Source: Elymus sibiricus (lineage: Eukaryota > Streptophyta > Magnoliopsida > Poales > Poaceae). From it: a DNA stretch of 64,000 nucleotides. The stretch covers positions 457,302,379 through 457,366,378 of the forward strand of contig CM077676.1 of assembly GCA_039707655.1 (NCBI GenBank), in the 5' to 3' direction. The notes beneath the pieces were generated by a model, which was not told where the DNA came from, ran no database searches, and saw nothing but the letters and a program-made list of their open reading frames with translations. This document shows, piece after piece, positions 35,804 through 48,387 of the stretch (within the stretch, counting starts at the first letter, position 1; every line of letters starts with the position of its first letter). Position numbers and translations under genes: made by a program.

Positions 35804-38559
35804 TGTGACGCCCCCGACTCGACCGTGCACTAATCATACACACAAATGCGCACGATTAAGCCCAGGGACTCACGGGAAGATATCACAACACAACTCTAGA
35901 CACAAAATAAAATAATACAAGCTTAATATTACAAGCCAGGGGCCTCGAGGGCTCGAATACATAATCTCGAGTTACACAAACGTCAGCGGAAGCATCAGTA
36001 TCTGAGTACAAACATAATTAGACAAGGATGCCTTAAGAAGGCTGAGCAAAACAACGACATCTAGATCGAAAAGGCGCAGGCCTCTTGCCTGGGAGCCTCC
36101 TAACTTCTCCTGGTCGGTCGGTCTCCACGTAGTAGTATGCACCATCGAGGATCTCCGGCTCCTGGGCTCCGTCATCTGGTCGCAGCAATCGGGTATGGGG
36201 AAAAAGAGGTAGCAAAGCAACCGTGAGTACTCATCCAAAGTACTCGCAAGACTTACATCAGATCTATTCTATTTATGCATCGGTATCAAATGAAGGGTTG
36301 TATCTGTGGACTAGACTGCTGAAATGCCATAATAGAGGGGAAAACCTAGCCTATCGAAGACTAGCATCTTCAGCATCTTGCAGCATTAGAAGAGTGCAGA
36401 TAAGTATCATAACATATAATGGTAAGTAATAGTAGCACTGCCCAGAGATCCTTCCTCGACTCCCTGTGAGAAAGCAATGCCGGAGCTATCAAAACTATTA
36501 AGTAACTCAAGTATCCAGTTCAAGTTGAAGTAGATCGGGATACAATACTGGGCGTCCAGTTTCCGTGGACACGGCTATTCGAATAGATAAACTTCCCTGC
36601 AGGGGTGCACTACTGTTACCCAACACGCTCGATTATCTCCGGCCGGACACACTTTTCCGGGTAATGCCCAGCCTCGGATAACCGACACGACGTAGTCCTA
36701 CCGAGGCTCCGTAGAGATGTCCCCGCCGGTCTACATCCTAAGTGCTCAGGGGTCTTGGGCCCATCGCCCTTTGCACTCCGGGTCGTTGCGCGCAAGGCGA
36801 ATCCAGGCGCCACCTTTCTCCTGGATGGTGCCGGCCCAGCCATGCCGCAATGCTGAACTGGACGTCTGACAGAGCTTTCGGCTAATACATACGGCGTCGA
36901 GGGCCCCATTAAACCATTATCCTGCGTGATGATAGTGCGTATAGGCCAGTGGCCAACTCAGATCAAATACCCAAATCCCTTAGTGAATTATTAGGAGCTC
37001 GCGGAGACGACCAGTGCTTCGGCCGTTCCGACTAGGTATCTCGCGGACCACGACCAAGGACTAGGCCCACCTCTCTCGTAGGTAGTCTCCGCCTGCCCTG
37101 TGGCTCCGACTACAGTGTAAGTTCCGAGTCGGCTGTCGGGACAAGTCCCGAGCTACCACCACATCCTGGATGGTACCTCTAACAGCCAGCCGCCACAGGA
37201 CTCTCTCGCGGGTACCCTTGGGGTCGGCCCGACTTCAACATTATCTTGCGGGTGCTCTTGGAGCCGACCCGTCTTTGACAATGGTCTGAGGTGAAGGTCA
37301 AAGTACCCGTGTGTCCATAACATCGTGGGGAATCCGAGGAATCACCCTCGATGGATTCCCACTCGATGTAACCGTCAAGGTGAACTTGGAGGAATCACCC
37401 TCGATAAGTTCACACTTGAGGGGCTGCACGACAGAGGCATCATCGGAGGTGGTGAAAGAGGAATCACCCTCGGTAACCCACAACCGACTAGCTACGCTAC
37501 AGAGATATCATTAGGAGTGAGGTAGGAGGTATCACCCTCGGCACTCGATAGTAGCTCTGTAGAGTCGTACAACTTAAGGGGGGGTGCGGTGCTGTGTCGG
37601 TCTCTGCACAACGATCACGTTGATCGAAACATCCAGAAACAAAGCATGGCAATACAGACAAGGGTGCGGGGCCATTGATGGATCACTAACCAGCCTATAC
37701 TAAGCATTTAGGACAATAGGTAAAGTATCAACAGCAGGTTACAAAATCAGGCTATGCATTAGAATATAGGAGCAATCAAATACAATAGCAAAATCTAATG
37801 CAAGCAGGGGAGAGAAAGAATGAGCGGTATAGGAATGATGAAGGGGGTTTTGCTTGCCTAGTTGCTCTGCAAACAGAAACGGATCCTCGACGGTGAAGTA
37901 GTCGATCACCGGATCAACAGCGGTCTCGGGGTCTACCGGAAAGGAAGTAATCGGAGGGGGGAAACAATAAATAACAGTGCAATCAAATGCAACACAAATG
38001 CAATGGCATGGCAAGATGTGTGGGTGACATGCTCTAATGCATCCCTAAGCATTTTTAAAAGAAGAGGGAAAATATCCGGAAATATTTTCCCAGCTCCAGG
38101 TATTTTTCGGTCAGATGATCCTGATGGTAAATGTCAATGTTCACTATGTTAAAGGGGTGTGGCAGGTATGTGGAAGGCGTATTCGGATTCGTTATATTTT
38201 TCTGATCATTTTTCATATATAAATTATTTTCATCCGACTTACGGATTATTTTATATGATTTTCTAAAGTTTCTAGATTTTTTTGAAATTTCTGAAATTGC
38301 TTTAGTACGAGTTTGACCAAGTCAATTTGACTGGTTAAATACAGAGGGGTGGCCCACATGTCATAAGCTATACCTAAACAAATAAATAAACCTAACTTAT
38401 TTAAAGGGGTCGTACATGTCATCTATTACTAGACTAACTTAGCACTAAACTAATACTAACTAAGCCTAGTCTAATTAAATAAGGGCCGGCCCTACTCACA
38501 TGCACACACAGCACGCACACACACTCGCACGGGCAATCGGCCATGGCCATGGCCATGGC

Positions 38560-38760
38560 CGGCCGTAGCAGCGGCGGCAGCAGAAGCAAGAGCAGCGGCA
38601 GTAGCTAAGTAGCAGCAGCAGGCAGCAGCAGTTAAGAGGAGCAGCGGCGGCAAGAGTAGCAGCAGCAAAAGGAGCAGCAGCCGCGGCAAGCAGCAAGACC
38701 AGCAGCAGCACGTAGCAGCGGCAGCAGCTGCGCAGCAGAGCAGCAGGGACCGCGGGCGTG
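38560..38760. repeat. Interrupted CAG/CTG trinucleotide repeat in F1
   Basis: About 30 CAG or CGG triplets in runs of two to five, within the GC-rich block. It is absent at the same place in F2. It generates long open frames (Ala/Cys/Leu-rich on the minus strand) that I do not regard as genes. Confidence 0.85.
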
Positions 38761-39290
38761 CGCAGCCAGGGCGCGGCGGGCGCATGAGCGGGCGGGGGCG
38801 CGGCACGGCCAGCGCGCGGGCTGGCGGGCAGGGGCGCGCGCGGATGCGGCCATACACAGGCGAGCGCGCACGGGAGCCGAGCTCCGGCTGCCATGGCAAG
38901 CAACGGGAGCGACGGCATACGGCGACGAATCAAGGCGGGAAGAAGGGGGATTCGGGGGAGGATCTCACCACGAGCTCAATGGCGAGGTCGGGGAGGGCGG
39001 AGGTGGACCGGAGTGGCGGCAATCGGCGACGGACGCCGGCGATGTACGTGGTGAAGACGAGGTCGATGGCGAGCGTACGGGCCGCCCTTGCTCGATTAGG
39101 TGCTCGGGGTAGGAGTGGCGGTCCTCCTGGACAACTCCACAAGCACCGGGGAGCTCGTAGGCCGCAGCAACGGCGACGACGGCGCGGTCACCGCACGAGC
39201 TCTCGTGCTCGATTTTGAGTGGTTGAGGAGGGGGCTCGGTGGGGAACGACAGGGGATCGGACGAGCGAGGGCTAGGGTTTCGTGGGGGCG

Positions 39291-39300
39291 CTCTTATAGG
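39291..39300 (-). promoter_or_regulatory. Putative TATA box of solo LTR F1
   Basis: The minus strand reads CCTATAAGAG. About 15 bp downstream is CACGAAACCCTAGCC, a motif common near plant transcription starts. Confidence 0.6.
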
Positions 39301-39912
39301 CCGAGGGGAGTCGACATGGTGGCCATCAGGCCATGGCGCCATGGGATGGCTGCCACAGGTCTCCTCTGCCTCTCCCAGGCAAGAGAAAGAAGAAAGGCCC
39401 TGGTAGTGGGCTGGGCCATGTACTGTGGCCACTAGGGCCCAGTAGCATAGTAGATTAGGTCCCCTTTTCTTTTTCTATTTATTGTTTAGCATTTTCTATT
39501 CTGTTTCTATTTTATTTTTGATACAAATGATTTTTCTTAAAAGTGAAACTTGGTACATAATTCAAGCACAATATTTTTAGGTTGCACAAAATTTTTGGGG
39601 CCAATTGGAATTGTTTAAACATTTTTAGAAATTGAAAAGGCAAATATAATTGCTGCTGGTCCACTGTTTTGGTTGCTAGGGTCAATTTGGAAATTCAAAT
39701 AATGTTGGTTTTGTTTTTATAATTGCTTTGGGATTATTTTAAATATTATGAACTATTTTTTTTTGCTGTTTGGATAATTATTATTTTGACTTTCTTTTAA
39801 ATTTTGAATTTGAAGTTGGAATATTTCTTAATTGTTTTTCTTATGGCATAATGATGATGACTTGGCATGACTGATTAGCATAACCAGGGTTTAGTAATCT
39901 GGGGATGTCACA

Positions 39913-41441
39913 TAGATGTCTTGCAATGCCCTTGGACGATGACGCCGAGATCCTAACGATCTACGAGACGTATTCCTCAAAGAATCAGAGGAAGAGAGCC
40001 CTTCGAGAGCTCGGTCAAATCCACCATGTGGCAGCAATGGACTCATGGACAGACACACCCATCACTTTCAGCGAAGAAGACCAGCCGAGGTCCCGCCCTA
40101 TCCGAGCTGCTGCCGCCTTTGTCCTTGATCCCATAGTGGATGGATTTCGACTCCAAAAGGTGTTAATGGACGGTGGCAGTGGGTTAAACCTCATTTACGA
40201 GGACACCCTGGACAAAATGCAGTTTGACAGATCTCGTATCGAGCAAAGTCACACAACCTTTCGAGGGATCATCCCCGGAAAGGAGGCACGTTGCAGTGGC
40301 CGAGTCACTCTCGATGTAGTCTTCGGAACTCCCGAGAACTATCGATCTGAGGAATTGCTCTTCCACATTGTGCCCTTCTGCAGTGGCTACCACGCCTTAT
40401 TGGGGCATGACGCATTTGCATGATTCCATGCTATCCCACATTACGGGTATATGAAACTTAAGATGCCAGGGCCAAACGGCATGATCACAGCCATAAGTGA
40501 TCCGGATAGAGCTCTTCGGGCTGAGAACAAAACAGCATTGCTCGCCCTCGAAGCACTATCCGAAGCCCTCGCAGCGGAAGAATTAACCGCGCTCCATTCA
40601 ACGGTGGACAAGGACGATGTAATCCTCGACAAAAGGCCCAAACCTACATCTTTCAAACCAGCAGATGAAATCGTCAAATTCCAAGTGCATCCAACAGATC
40701 CCAACAAAACGGCATCCATTGGAGCTCAGCTGCACCCCGCGGTCGTTAAAGAATTGCGCAGTTTTTTGCGCAAAAGCTGGGACATCTTCGCCTGGCACCC
40801 TTCGGACATGCCAGGGATCCCACGAAGTTTAGCCGAGCATAGCTTGAACATAATTAAAGGTTTCAAGCCAGTCAAACAGGCTTTATGCCGATTTTCCGAA
40901 CCCAAGCGTCAAGCTATGGGTGAAGAATTGGCAAAATTGCTCGAAGCCGGATTCATCCGAGATATCAAACATCCTGAATGGTTGGCTAATCTGGTCATGG
41001 TACCTAAGAAGGACAAATCCTGGCGGTTGTGAGTCGATTTCAAGGACCTAAATAAGGCCTGCCCCAAGGATCCTTTCCCCTTGCCGCGCATAGACCAGAT
41101 CATAGACGCCACAGCCGGGCATGACTCATTGTGTTTTCTTGACGCTTACTCCGGATAACATCAAATTAAAATGAAGGAGTCCGATCAGGCAGCCACAACA
41201 TTCATCACCCCCTATGGGCCATTCTGTTTCAACACAATGCCCTTCGGATTAAAGAATGCAGGGGCTACATACCAACGCATGATCCAAACATGTTTGGAGA
41301 AACAAATCGACAAACCAGTCGAGGCATATGTGGACGACGTGGTTATCAAAACCAAACACGTCAGTCAGCTGGTGGACGACCTCCGTCAGACCTTCGACAG
41401 CCTACGAACTTTCGATATACGGCTCAATCCAGACAAGTGCG
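39913..41441 (+). pseudogene. Element C pol part 1: protease and reverse transcriptase
   Basis: A single frame with stops at 40421-40423, 41030-41032 and about 41157. The retropepsin active site is MDGGSGLNLI (about 40170-40200), followed by the GYHALLGHDAF block. The RT begins with EAGFIRDIKHPEWLANLVMVPKK and contains the conserved FCFNTMPFGLKNAGATYQR stretch and the catalytic YVDD at 41327-41338. The insertion of solo LTR J falls in the codons after LNPDKC. Element I (63314-64000) encodes the same region. Confidence 0.92.
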
Positions 41442-42020
41442 TGTCGGGGCCGGATTTCCGGGACACAATATCCCAGAAATTAACCCCTCGTGTCACCACT
41501 AGCCCCAAGATCATTTTTACTGGTGGGCACGTCCTTGATACAGATTACCAAGCAATTACAAGAATTAAATACAAGACCAGAAAGGTCTAATGATACAACA
41601 ATGATTTCTAACAGTGGATGGTGGAAGCGGGTAGCGGATTTCCAATTCTGGTGGAAGCTCCAATCCCACGGGAAGGGCTGACCGGGATAACTCCTATCTC
41701 GCGCGGCTGCTATCTTAGGCTCCTAGTCCGCATGGACGTCGTTGTAGTACTCCTTGTCGAAACCCTGACCTGGCCAATTAAATAGCCAGGGACAAGCCAG
41801 TGAGTACGTTTGAATGTACTCGCAAACATTATGAACAAAAGATATACCAAATGCATATGCTCATGATGGATTAATTTATATGCATATGCTGACTGAAAAT
41901 TAAAGCATGGCATGATAAATATCAATATGGTGCGGATGAATAAGTATATTAGTTTAGTAATAAACCAAGAAAATAAAATGGAGCATCGGGCGCTGGACCG
42001 CCCGAGAAATTCCAAGAAAA

Positions 42021-42169
42021 ATGCCAAACGGGTGTCTAAAAACGACGCCTCGAGTGGTCTTGAAAAGAAATGCCAAACGGGTGTCTGAATGCGACGCCTC
42101 GAGAGGTCTTGAAAATAAATGCCAAACGGGTGTCTAAATGCGACGCCTCGAGAGGTCTTGAAAATAAAT
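42021..42169. repeat. 49-bp tandem repeat, three copies (in J)
   Basis: Copies start at about 42023, 42072 and 42121 with GCCAAACGGGTGTCT and contain GCGACGCCTCGAG. The next array follows without a gap. Confidence 0.92.
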
Positions 42170-42421
42170 GGGTATCCAGGTGGACTAGCCATCCCAAGTG
42201 ATACCCAGAAAAATATATATGAGTATCCAGGTGGACTAGCCATCCCAAGTGAAACCCAGAAAAATATAAATGAGTATCCAGGTGGACTAGCCATCACAAG
42301 TGATACTCAGAAAGAAAATAAAACTGAGTATCCAGGTGGACTAGCCATCCCAAGTGATACTCAGAAAAGGAAAATAAAACCGAGTATCCAGGTGGACTAG
42401 CCATCCCAAGTGATACTCAGA
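42170..42421. repeat. 51-56-bp tandem repeat, five copies (in J)
   Basis: Copies start at 42170, 42221, 42272, 42326 and 42382 with GAGTATCCAGGTGGACTAGC and end in a GATACTCAGAAA-type stretch. Unit length grows from 51 to 56 bp through indels in the A-rich spacer. The frame through the array is open, but I take it as noncoding. Confidence 0.93.
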
Positions 42422-43849
42422 ATTTCACATAGAAGAACAGAGTTAGTCCACAATAATATTCATGCTGGCATCAGTGGTGATAATAATTATCCTACAAAAT
42501 AAACCATGCTCAATTTTAATTATTTCCTCCGAAGACCGACACTAAGACCGACACTTGACCAACCCAGACTGTAGTCCTTAACCATGGACACGGCTATTCG
42601 AATAGGTATAACTCGGCAGAGGTTGTACTCTTTACCCACGTGTATAGGATTTATTTAGCCAACACTGAAACGCTGACTAATTCCCATTACGGTCTTTGGG
42701 TTGCAAACACACCTGACCAGCACACACCAGATTAACTTTCCGGATGCCAGGAATCACCCAGAGCATCGTTCAAGAAAAATTCTAAGACGGAGAGACCATC
42801 GTCTCGAATAGCATGGGATCACTATTTACAATGCGCGGATTACAAGGGGTGCCCCCCTCTCGGCCCAGCCGGATACACCCATGCCCCCTGACCAGGTGAC
42901 ATGCCTACCAGAGGCCTCTGGTATCTTTCACCATGGCCTCTCTGTACGGTGTGTGCAATGAAAGGGTTAACAACTTACTGAACCGTACCCTACCCGTGGC
43001 AGGGACAAGTGGCAGAACGAAACAAGTATGGGGTTTACCGGAACAAGACTCGATCTACGGTCGACTCAGGAGGTTTAAGTTTTCCTGCAGCGGTTAGCAC
43101 AATACATTTCCTTAGTAGTACCCAACAGGCTCACCATCTGGTATGTCCCAACATACCCTCACTGATTATTCTCGTCACAACGAGATTTCAGTCTCACGGT
43201 CACTTTTCTTGTGACTGATTCTTTCCTGTAGATTAGCCCGGACCAACATAGGCATATGAAAATAACCATGCTCACTCATACTTCATGTTTAAATGAAGAT
43301 AAAATATTTTCAAGGGATCATATATGCATAGCTAGCAATATGCAAATTTTATTTGAATTCAACATATTCATGATTCAATTATTCTCGCAAACAATTAACC
43401 ATGCATTCACCATATCAAGTGTTCAAGATGCCTGCCTTGATCATGCAGAAAGATTGGGTGCACTCCAAAACTTTTGAAAATTCTCTTCCCTCCATTATTC
43501 CTATTTTCAAAATATTGCAATTACCACATAAAGCCAAAACAGTACAAAAAAGTGTTTCATAAATTTTTGAAATAAATACTAAAATAAACTAGATGAAATA
43601 TGAGGAATATGAGAAAAGAATCAAATGATTTGGAGTTTATATGATTTTCCTAGGGGATTTCTAAGCTGAAATAAATGACTAAATGGACTATTTAATAGAT
43701 CCAACAAAAACTAAGCTTAGGAAAAATGTTCACCCTAGCTGGATTAATATAGAATGATTTTAGGAATGTGCAGAAATTTGAATCATCAAATTTGGTGTTG
43801 AAATGACTATTGCAGGATTAATAGAAATCTACTGGAAAAGAAAAAGAGA

Positions 43850-44950
43850 AAAGGACAGAAGCACGCCCTGAGCGCTGTTTAGCCGTGCGGTGCCACTGGG
43901 CCAGGCCCAGTCGCTCGGCCGCACGGGAGGGCCGACGATGTCGAAGACGTATTCCTGGAATACGTTTCCCCCGCGTGAAGGCGGCTTCTGGGGAATCTGT
44001 TTCCACTTAGAGACGAGTCGGCGGGACGCTGGGTCACTGACAGTGGGCCCGCCTGGCCCACTGGTCAGGTTTGACCAGTCGCCCGCGCATGTCTTCTCTC
44101 TGGCCGGACGGAGCGCGGCACTCCGGCGAGGCTCACCGGCAAACGGCGGCACCGTTCCAGGAGCGAAGGCCACCGTCTTGCACAAGAGGTTGAGGCGGTT
44201 CGTCCGGTGTGCGGCATGGCCGGTGGAGGGCACGGGGTCGCCGGCGGCGAGCTTCGCATCGGACGGCGGCCGTCGGGCAGGGTGGGCTTTTGCCTACGGC
44301 GGCTCTCGAGCAAAATTGACTGAGGGAGTGGATTCGTGGGATCTAGGGGAGGCTACTGGTGAAGAGAACGAAGTGGGGGAGGCTCTGGTTGCGCCGGATT
44401 CATCGTGACAGTGGCGGCGGCCGTAGTTGCTGGAGAGGGAGAAGATGACCTCTCCCGGCCGTTTATCTGCCCGGGTGGCTTGCAGAGAAGATAAGGGGGC
44501 GTGTGCCCAGAGGAGAGAGCTCGGGGTGGCTTATATAGGGAGGAGAAGGCGGTGTCGCGGCTCCAGAAGATAAGCACGGCGGCGATGGCCATTACGGTGG
44601 TGGTTGAGGCCGTTGAGGCCGGTGGCCGTGGTCGGCGGGGTTGGTGAGGACGGTGGCCGCCCGTATTAACGCCGGGGGGGTTGGTTGGCTTGGGGCGACG
44701 CCAGGTGGCTTGGGCAGTGCCGTGCCTGAGCGGAAGAGCGTGGCGGCGGCTGTGGTCAGCGTGGACGGCGGTGGCTGGCGCTAGCGGACAAGGAAGGATG
44801 TTGGCGAGGCTCAGGGGTGGTCTGGTGATCCAGGGGAGGATCAGGATGAGCGAGGGCAGCAACAGGAGCGCGGCAGCAGCTCGATGCCAGCGGTGCAGTA
44901 CGCGTGCTATGGCCGCGTCCAGTGCACGCCCGCTATGTGTTTGATGAAAT
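43850..44950 (-). other. GC-rich block of J with minus-strand TATA box
   Basis: Sharp GC-rich island between AT-rich flanks, with a TATATAAG box at 44531-44538 on the minus strand. Overlapping frames of 130-220 codons on both strands follow from base composition. The block corresponds in position to those of F1 and F2. Confidence 0.6.
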
Positions 44951-45834
44951 GCCAATGGCATCCATAGGGACCCAAATGAGCTAAGAATTATCAGGATGGT
45001 GCTTCTGATCATGAGAGGGGTGAGGGATATGCTGGTCTGGTCAGAAGAGCTAGCTCCATAAGTAGTTTTAAGAGCTTGCCAAATTCTGTCATGCTCATGA
45101 TGTGCTTGACAAAATGCTAAGGCAATCTAGGGAACTTTGTTGGGTGTGAAATTTGCCAGGAGGGTGTCTCCTTAGATGGTAGAGATGATGGTGTGATTGG
45201 TTTGTGGAAAGAGGAAACTTGCTAGTGCAAGTTTGGATGAATTTCAGTTCTGGACCAGATCTTGAGGGAATTATTTGGAGGTCCTCCAGAATGCAATTGG
45301 AGTTGATCTTCTGAACTTAGGAGTTTGGTTGGAGGGACTACAAGGTGGAATAATTTCAAAATTGTTTGATGAAGAAAAATTAGGGTTGCAATTGTAACCT
45401 ATGAATAGGACAGAATTGAAAAGAGGAAGTTTTGCTCAAAATTTTCAAAAGACCAAGTTGGGTTTTTGCATAAAAGCGATCTATAGGCATCACATGACCC
45501 CTCATAATTTTTGTAGAATTTTAGGGGAATTATTTAAAATAGTTGTAGTGCAACAGAAGCATTTCAAAGATTAAAAATGCCATTAAAAGAATTATTTTGG
45601 GGCAAATTTTATTATGAAAAATTTTCCTGCTGTTATAAAAAATATAAAAGAAATGATTTAAGAAAACTACCAAAGTCCATAATATTCTACAAAAATTTCT
45701 ATATGGAGGGAAGAATTTTGGAAAATAGAATAGAAAAGATTCTGAAAATAATAAAAGACCTAGTATAATTCAAAATTTTATTTCTGGCCAAATTTTACTT
45801 AATAAAAATATGGTTAAATTTTTGGGGTGTTACT

Positions 45835-48387
45835 GTGCGTCTTCGGCGTGCCTGCGGGCAAGCTGCTCGGATTTATTGTTTCCCATAGAGGAATAGAGGC
45901 TAACCCGGCCAAAATCCGGGCACTGTCTCAGCTAGCGGTCCCTACCAAGCTAAAGCACGTCCAAAAACTGGCCGGCTACATGGCAGCCTTGAGCCGCTTG
46001 ATCTCACGCCTTGGAGAAAAGGCCCTGCCACTTTACAGGCTGCTTAAACGGACCAAAAACTTCAAATGGACTTGCGAGGCAGCGGCCGCACTAGAGGAAA
46101 TCAAAACGTTACTGGCTATCAACCCCATCTTGGTAGCACCCAGCCTAGGTGAGCCAATGCTGCTTTACATTTCGGCCACAAACCAGGTGGTCAGTGCAGT
46201 TCTCATCGTTGAACGAGAGCAGAGGGCCACAAGCTCTAGGTGCAAAAACCAGTTTACTACGTATCCGAAGTGCTTACCCCGTGTAAAACAAGGTACCCGC
46301 ATTACCAGAAGATCGCCTACGCAGTTTTCATTGCATCCCGAAAACTCCGACACTATTTTCAAGAGTGTTCGGTCATGGTGGCATCCGAAGTACCCCTGAA
46401 TGATATAATTAACAACAAGGACGCCACGGGCCATATAGCCAAATGGGCTATCGAACTCCTCCCCTTCGAAATCACATACCGACCGCACCGAGCTATTAAA
46501 TCTCAGGTATTTGCGGATTTTGTGGCAGAATGGATGGAAGCCGAACTCCCTAAAGAGTACAGTATGTATTCGCATTGGACGATGTACTTCGACGGCTCCA
46601 AAATTCTCGCCGGACTGGGGGCTGGTGTGGTTCTCACATCTCCCACCGGTGATAGTATCCGGTACGTACTACAGATCATGTACACCGACTCTAACAACGC
46701 GGCCGAATACGAGGCTCTGTTGCATGGACTTCGGATGGCAGTATCCATGGGTGTACAGTGCCTCGAGGTACGGGGAGACTCTAATCTCGCCATCTCTCAA
46801 GTCAACGGTGAATTCAACGCAAAAGATCCAAAAATGACAGCATATCGTAATGTCGTCCTAAAAATATCCACCAGTTTTGAAGGGCTGGAGTTCCATCATG
46901 TCTCTAGAGACAGTAACCAAGCCGCCGATGTCCTTGCTCGCATGGGCACTAAGCGCGATCAAGTCCTGAAAAACACCTTTTTGGAACGACTCTTCAAGCC
47001 ATCCGTGGTGTGGCAGGATGACAGCAAGGGCGCTGAAACCAAGGCCTCTGAAGAGCTCATCCCTCCAATCATCGAACCAGACGAAGGAATTATCGGGGGC
47101 TCGGCAATCAAAGAAACGTCTTCGGCCCATGAAGTCATGGCGATAATCGTGCCATGGACCGAGCCCTTCCTTGCCTATCTCCTCCGCCAAGAGCTACCCG
47201 ATGACCAGACTGAGGCAAGACGCATCATTCGGCGATCTAAAGCCTACAAACTCCACGAGGGTGAACTTTACAAGAAAAGCACCACCAGCGTCCTCCAAAG
47301 ATGTATATCCGAAGAGGAGGGGAAACAGCTCTTGGCCGAGATTCACGCTGGCATGGGCGGTCACCATGCGGCAGCTCGGGCCTTGGTCAGCAAAGCCTTC
47401 CGAGCCGGGTTCTTTTGGCCCACTGCCCGCGCAGACGCCCAAACATTGGTCCAACATTGCGTCGGATGCCAGCTCTTCACAAATCAAAGTCACATGCCCC
47501 CGACGGCTCTTCGGACGATATCGATCACCTGGCCTTTTGTGGTCTGGGGGCTGGATATGGTCGGACCACTTAAAGGGGGGACCAAGAAAAAGAAATATCT
47601 ACTCGTCATGGTCGACAAATTCACAAAATGGATTGAGGCAAAGCCAGTAACCTCAGCCAAGTCCGGGCCGGTCATTGATTTTATATACGGCATGGTTCAT
47701 CGCTACGATGTTCCCCATAGCATAATAACGGACAATGGATCCAATTTTACCGCCCAGGAAGTAAAGGACTGGTGTGCTAATTTAGGCATTAAGCTTGACT
47801 ATGCCTCTGTATACCACCCACAGTCTAGTGGACAAGTTGAGCGAGCTAATGGACTAATCTTGAGCGGCATTAAGCCCCATTTGGTCCGTTCTCTAAAAGA
47901 GTCTGACTGCCATTGGGTGGAGGAGCTCGACTCTGTATTATGGGGCCTGCGCACCACTCCCAATCGATCCACGGGCTATACACCGTTCTTCATGGTGTAC
48001 GGGGCAGAGGCTGTTCTCCCCAGCGACCTCATTCATGACACACCTCGAGTACGCATGTATGAAGAAAGGGAGGGCGAGCTAGATCGGCAAGATGACCTAG
48101 ACGCCTTGGAAGAAGAACGCGACGTCGCTAGGGCTCGCTCCGCTTTTTATCAGCAGCAGGCCAGACATTATCAAAGCAGGGATGTACGGGCGAAGGCATA
48201 TAACGTGGGCGATCTCGTCCTGCGCCTCCCGGAGAAGCAGAAGCATAAACTAATGCCCAAATGGGAGGGGGCCTTCATAATCAATCAGGTACTCGCAGGA
48301 GGAGCGTATCGTCTCCGTGACCCAAAGGACAATCGCCTGGAACCAAACCCATGGAACGCAGCTTGGCTTCGGCACTTCTACGGCTGA
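45835..48387 (+). pseudogene. Element C pol part 2: RT end, dual RNase H, integrase
   Basis: RT connection (GKLLGFIVSHRGIEANPAKI) and a Gypsy RNase H run to about 46230, where a frameshift occurs. A 715-codon open frame (46240-48387) then carries the end of RNase H. It continues with a second RNase H of the RVT_3 type (Asp in MYFDGSK about 46585, Glu in YEALLHGLR about 46710, Asp in RGDSNLA about 46777). The integrase follows: HHCC (HAGMGGHH...CVGC, 47343-47472), Asp in WGLDMVGP (about 47550), Asp in TDNGSNF (about 47730) and Glu in GQVERANG (about 47830). There is no chromodomain. The doubled RNase H is a known Tat-lineage trait. This half looks nearly intact. Confidence 0.94.

Larger units (their letters stand above)
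35804..39912 (-). mobile_element. Element F1: solo LTR (Sukkula-like), 4.1 kb
   Basis: TGTGACGCCCCCGAC...GGGGATGTCACA, flanked by TAGAT (35799-35803, 39913-39917). No PBS, PPT or coding domain lies within. F2 is its second copy, similar along the whole length except for a CAG-rich expansion present only here. A minus-strand TATA (CCTATAAGAG, 39291-39300), followed by an AAACCCTAG motif, sets the orientation and implies a very long R-U5 of about 3.4 kb. Confidence 0.92.
41442..45834 (-). mobile_element. Element J: 4.4-kb solo LTR inside RT of C
   Basis: Begins TGTCGGGGCCGG and ends GGGGTGTTACT, flanked by GTGCG (41437-41441, 45835-45839). The expected terminal CA is CT. The RT frame of C resumes directly after it. 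The minus-strand TATA (CCCTATATAAGCC) at about 44529-44540 lies about 1.3 kb from the sense 5' end. The layout parallels F1/F2 (long R-U5, GC-rich block) but the sequence is a different family. There are no PBS, PPT or protein domains. Confidence 0.85.

Noticed and set aside
38492..39435. Long frames on both strands, including Ala/Cys/Leu-rich ones
   Set aside because: Produced by CAG/CGG triplets and high GC within solo LTR F1; not conserved in F2.
42119..42400. 93-codon frame with a repeated YPGGLAIPSDTQK peptide
   Set aside because: It is simply the translation of the tandem array; unit lengths include 56 bp, so the frame is not maintained.
43829..45012. Frames of 134, 172 and 219 codons
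   Set aside because: Overlapping frames on both strands of the GC-rich block of J; no recognisable domain.
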